Positions 63,001-64,000 of a stretch of 64,000 nt of DNA are shown here, piece by piece. The stretch spans positions 2,046,001 through 2,110,000 of the forward strand of contig OZ243096.1 of the NCBI GenBank assembly GCA_965212165.1, written 5' to 3'. The notes under the pieces are model-generated. The model ran no database searches, was not told where the DNA came from, and worked only from the letters and a program-made list of their open reading frames with translations. Within the stretch, counting starts at the first letter, position 1. Each line of letters opens with the position of its first letter. A program made the position numbers and the translations under genes. Origin of the DNA: RHLJ01 sp965212165. GTDB lineage: Bacteria > Bacteroidota > Rhodothermia > Balneolales > Balneolaceae.

Positions 63001-64000
63001 TTGGACGGGTCAAAAATAATATCATTACTTGATTTAAACATACAAGATGTAGCAATACTTAGTATTGTCATCATACTTACTGTTTTGCTTTCTTTTTACT
63101 TTTTTGCGAGAAGAGGGAAAAGGAAATTGAATGCATTTCTACTTAATTCATTGATCCATGAACAAGATCAATACATTATATTCTTCGATTTCAATTCCAA
63201 GATAGTACTGGCCAATAAACGTTTTGAAGGTTTAGTTGGCATTCCTTTGAAAAAAATGATTGGTAAGAAGCTCGAAGATTTATCAATTTTACCAGATATT
63301 GTTGAATCATTTGGAAAACATAATGAAGATTTGTCATCTGGTAAATCATCTTCAATTGTATATAATTCATCATTTCAGAGAAATCAAAATAGTGAGTGGT
63401 TTCAAGTACAGAAGAGGATACTATCTGTTGAAAGATCTAAAGTTGCTTATATACTAACAGAAGCGACAGATTTTTCTGATAGAAAGTTGGTAGAAGATCG
63501 CCTTGTTGATACAAGAAATGAGTATGAGCAGTTAGTAAACTCAGCTAATGATATTATCTTTAAAATTGATCTAAAGGGTAATTTCAATTTCATAAATTCT
63601 ATTGTAAAAGAAATTCTAGGATATTCAGAGTTAGAGTTTTTATCTATGAATTTTAAGGATCTAGTGTATGAAGAAGATTATGATAGAGTCTTTAGTTTTT
63701 ATGAAGAACAGGTAATAGCAAATCAACCAAGTACCTACCTAGAATTTCGAGTAACAACTAAATCAGACGAAATAAAATGGGTGGGGCAATCCGTCACTTT
63801 TATAAAACAAAATGAATCAGTGGTTGGCTTTCAAGCTGTTACGCGTGATATAACTGCATCAAAGGAAGCTGAATCACACCTTAAAAGAGCAAAAGAGATT
63901 GCAGAAGAAACCAGTAAAACTAAAACTGGATTTATAGCAAGTATGTCTCATGAATTTCGGACACCACTTAATGCTATACTTGGTTATACACAAATACTTG
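63001..64000 (+). CDS. PAS-domain sensor histidine kinase (3' partial)
   Basis: The frame is open from 62989 to the right edge and has no ATG before its conserved part, so I use TTG at 63001. One TM helix at about 17-36, a first PAS-like domain (about 48-160), a second PAS (about 175-290, ANDIIFKIDLKGNFNFINS and YSELEF), a helical linker and the HisKA box MSHEFRTPLNAILGY with the phospho-acceptor His317 (63949-63951). The ATPase domain and any receiver lie beyond the window. This is a membrane-bound sensor with a cytoplasmic sensory module. Signal unknown. The upstream folA gene is probably a separate unit. Confidence 0.85.
   Translation, partial: MDGSKIISLLDLNIQDVAILSIVIILTVLLSFYFFARRGKRKLNAFLLNSLIHEQDQYIIFFDFNSKIVLANKRFEGLVGIPLKKMIGKKLEDLSILPDIVESFGKHNEDLSSGKSSSIVYNSSFQRNQNSEWFQVQKRILSVERSKVAYILTEATDFSDRKLVEDRLVDTRNEYEQLVNSANDIIFKIDLKGNFNFINSIVKEILGYSELEFLSMNFKDLVYEEDYDRVFSFYEEQVIANQPSTYLEFRVTTKSDEIKWVGQSVTFIKQNESVVGFQAVTRDITASKEAESHLKRAKEIAEETSKTKTGFIASMSHEFRTPLNAILGYTQIL

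Noticed and set aside
1..64000. CRISPR array, insertion sequence, toxin-antitoxin or defence island
   Set aside because: No regularly spaced repeats, transposase or integrase motifs, or known defence domains were seen on either strand.

Overview
This is a gene-dense, AT-rich stretch of a bacterial chromosome, almost certainly from a Gram-negative, aerobic member of the Bacteroidota/Balneolota (FCB) group. The pointers are: lipoprotein and outer-membrane signals (LpxH, TolC family, beta-barrel proteins, several lipoboxes); an F1 beta subunit with an extra stretch of about 28 residues of the kind seen in Bacteroidota relatives; an atpD-atpC pair detached from other ATP synthase genes; a bacillithiol deacetylase (BshB1); a long aromatic amino acid hydroxylase; and Rho with a large charged, Asn/Arg-rich insert. 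No rRNA or tRNA gene is visible, so the phylum is an inference. A marine Balneolota-like organism fits best.

Layout. 1-2.1 kb: end of a pabC-like gene and folC (folate). 2.2-3.8 kb: rho. 3.9-6.6 kb (minus): metallo-beta-lactamase-fold hydrolase, exported ADP-ribosylglycohydrolase lipoprotein and GyrI-like protein in overlapping order. 6.8-9.4 kb: CrtI/PYROXD2-like FAD oxidoreductase and alanine racemase. 9.4-12.7 kb (minus): FKBP-like lipoprotein, then rpiB-glyA-tatC. 12.9-15.7 kb: inositol monophosphatase family protein and the putrescine genes aguB-aguA. 15.8-18.8 kb: a GluR0-type ligand-gated potassium channel and the long phenylalanine hydroxylase. 18.8-21.2 kb (minus): beta-propeller lipoprotein and bshB1. 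21.4-28.5 kb: a MacAB-TolC-like exporter cluster in which two permeases, outer-membrane factor, adaptor and ATPase are separate genes, with three small membrane-associated proteins in the middle, closed by a strong terminator.

28.5-41.7 kb is mostly minus strand: two outer-membrane proteins, rsgA, lon, a UvrD/PcrA helicase, valS and rsmB, plus one plus-strand NTF2-like protein. 41.9-44.1 kb (minus): an HtrA-like lipoprotein protease and an orphan 7-TM protein. 44.4-46.1 kb: atpD-atpC. 46.2-50.3 kb (minus): polyprenyl diphosphate synthase, LpxH-like phosphatase and penicillin-binding protein 1A, an envelope gene set. 50.4-53.4 kb: pfkA-pgi-deoxynucleoside kinase. 53.4-60.1 kb: the conserved DUF177-rpmF-plsX-fabH-fabD-fabG-acpP-fabF-rnc run for fatty-acid synthesis; the 59-residue rpmF is easily overlooked. 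60.2-62.9 kb: mgtE, thyA and folA. From 63.0 kb to the edge: the first third or so of a PAS sensor histidine kinase.

Most of the window is housekeeping. No gap between genes exceeds about 250 bases, and there is no insertion sequence, prophage, CRISPR array or toxin-antitoxin pair. The less ordinary parts are the exported ADP-ribosylglycohydrolase operon, the GluR0-type channel, the small-protein trio inside the exporter cluster, the composite HtrA-like lipoprotein and the disordered insert in Rho. I found no clear candidate for a wholly new defence or mobile system. All statements rest on reading the sequence; no database search was run.
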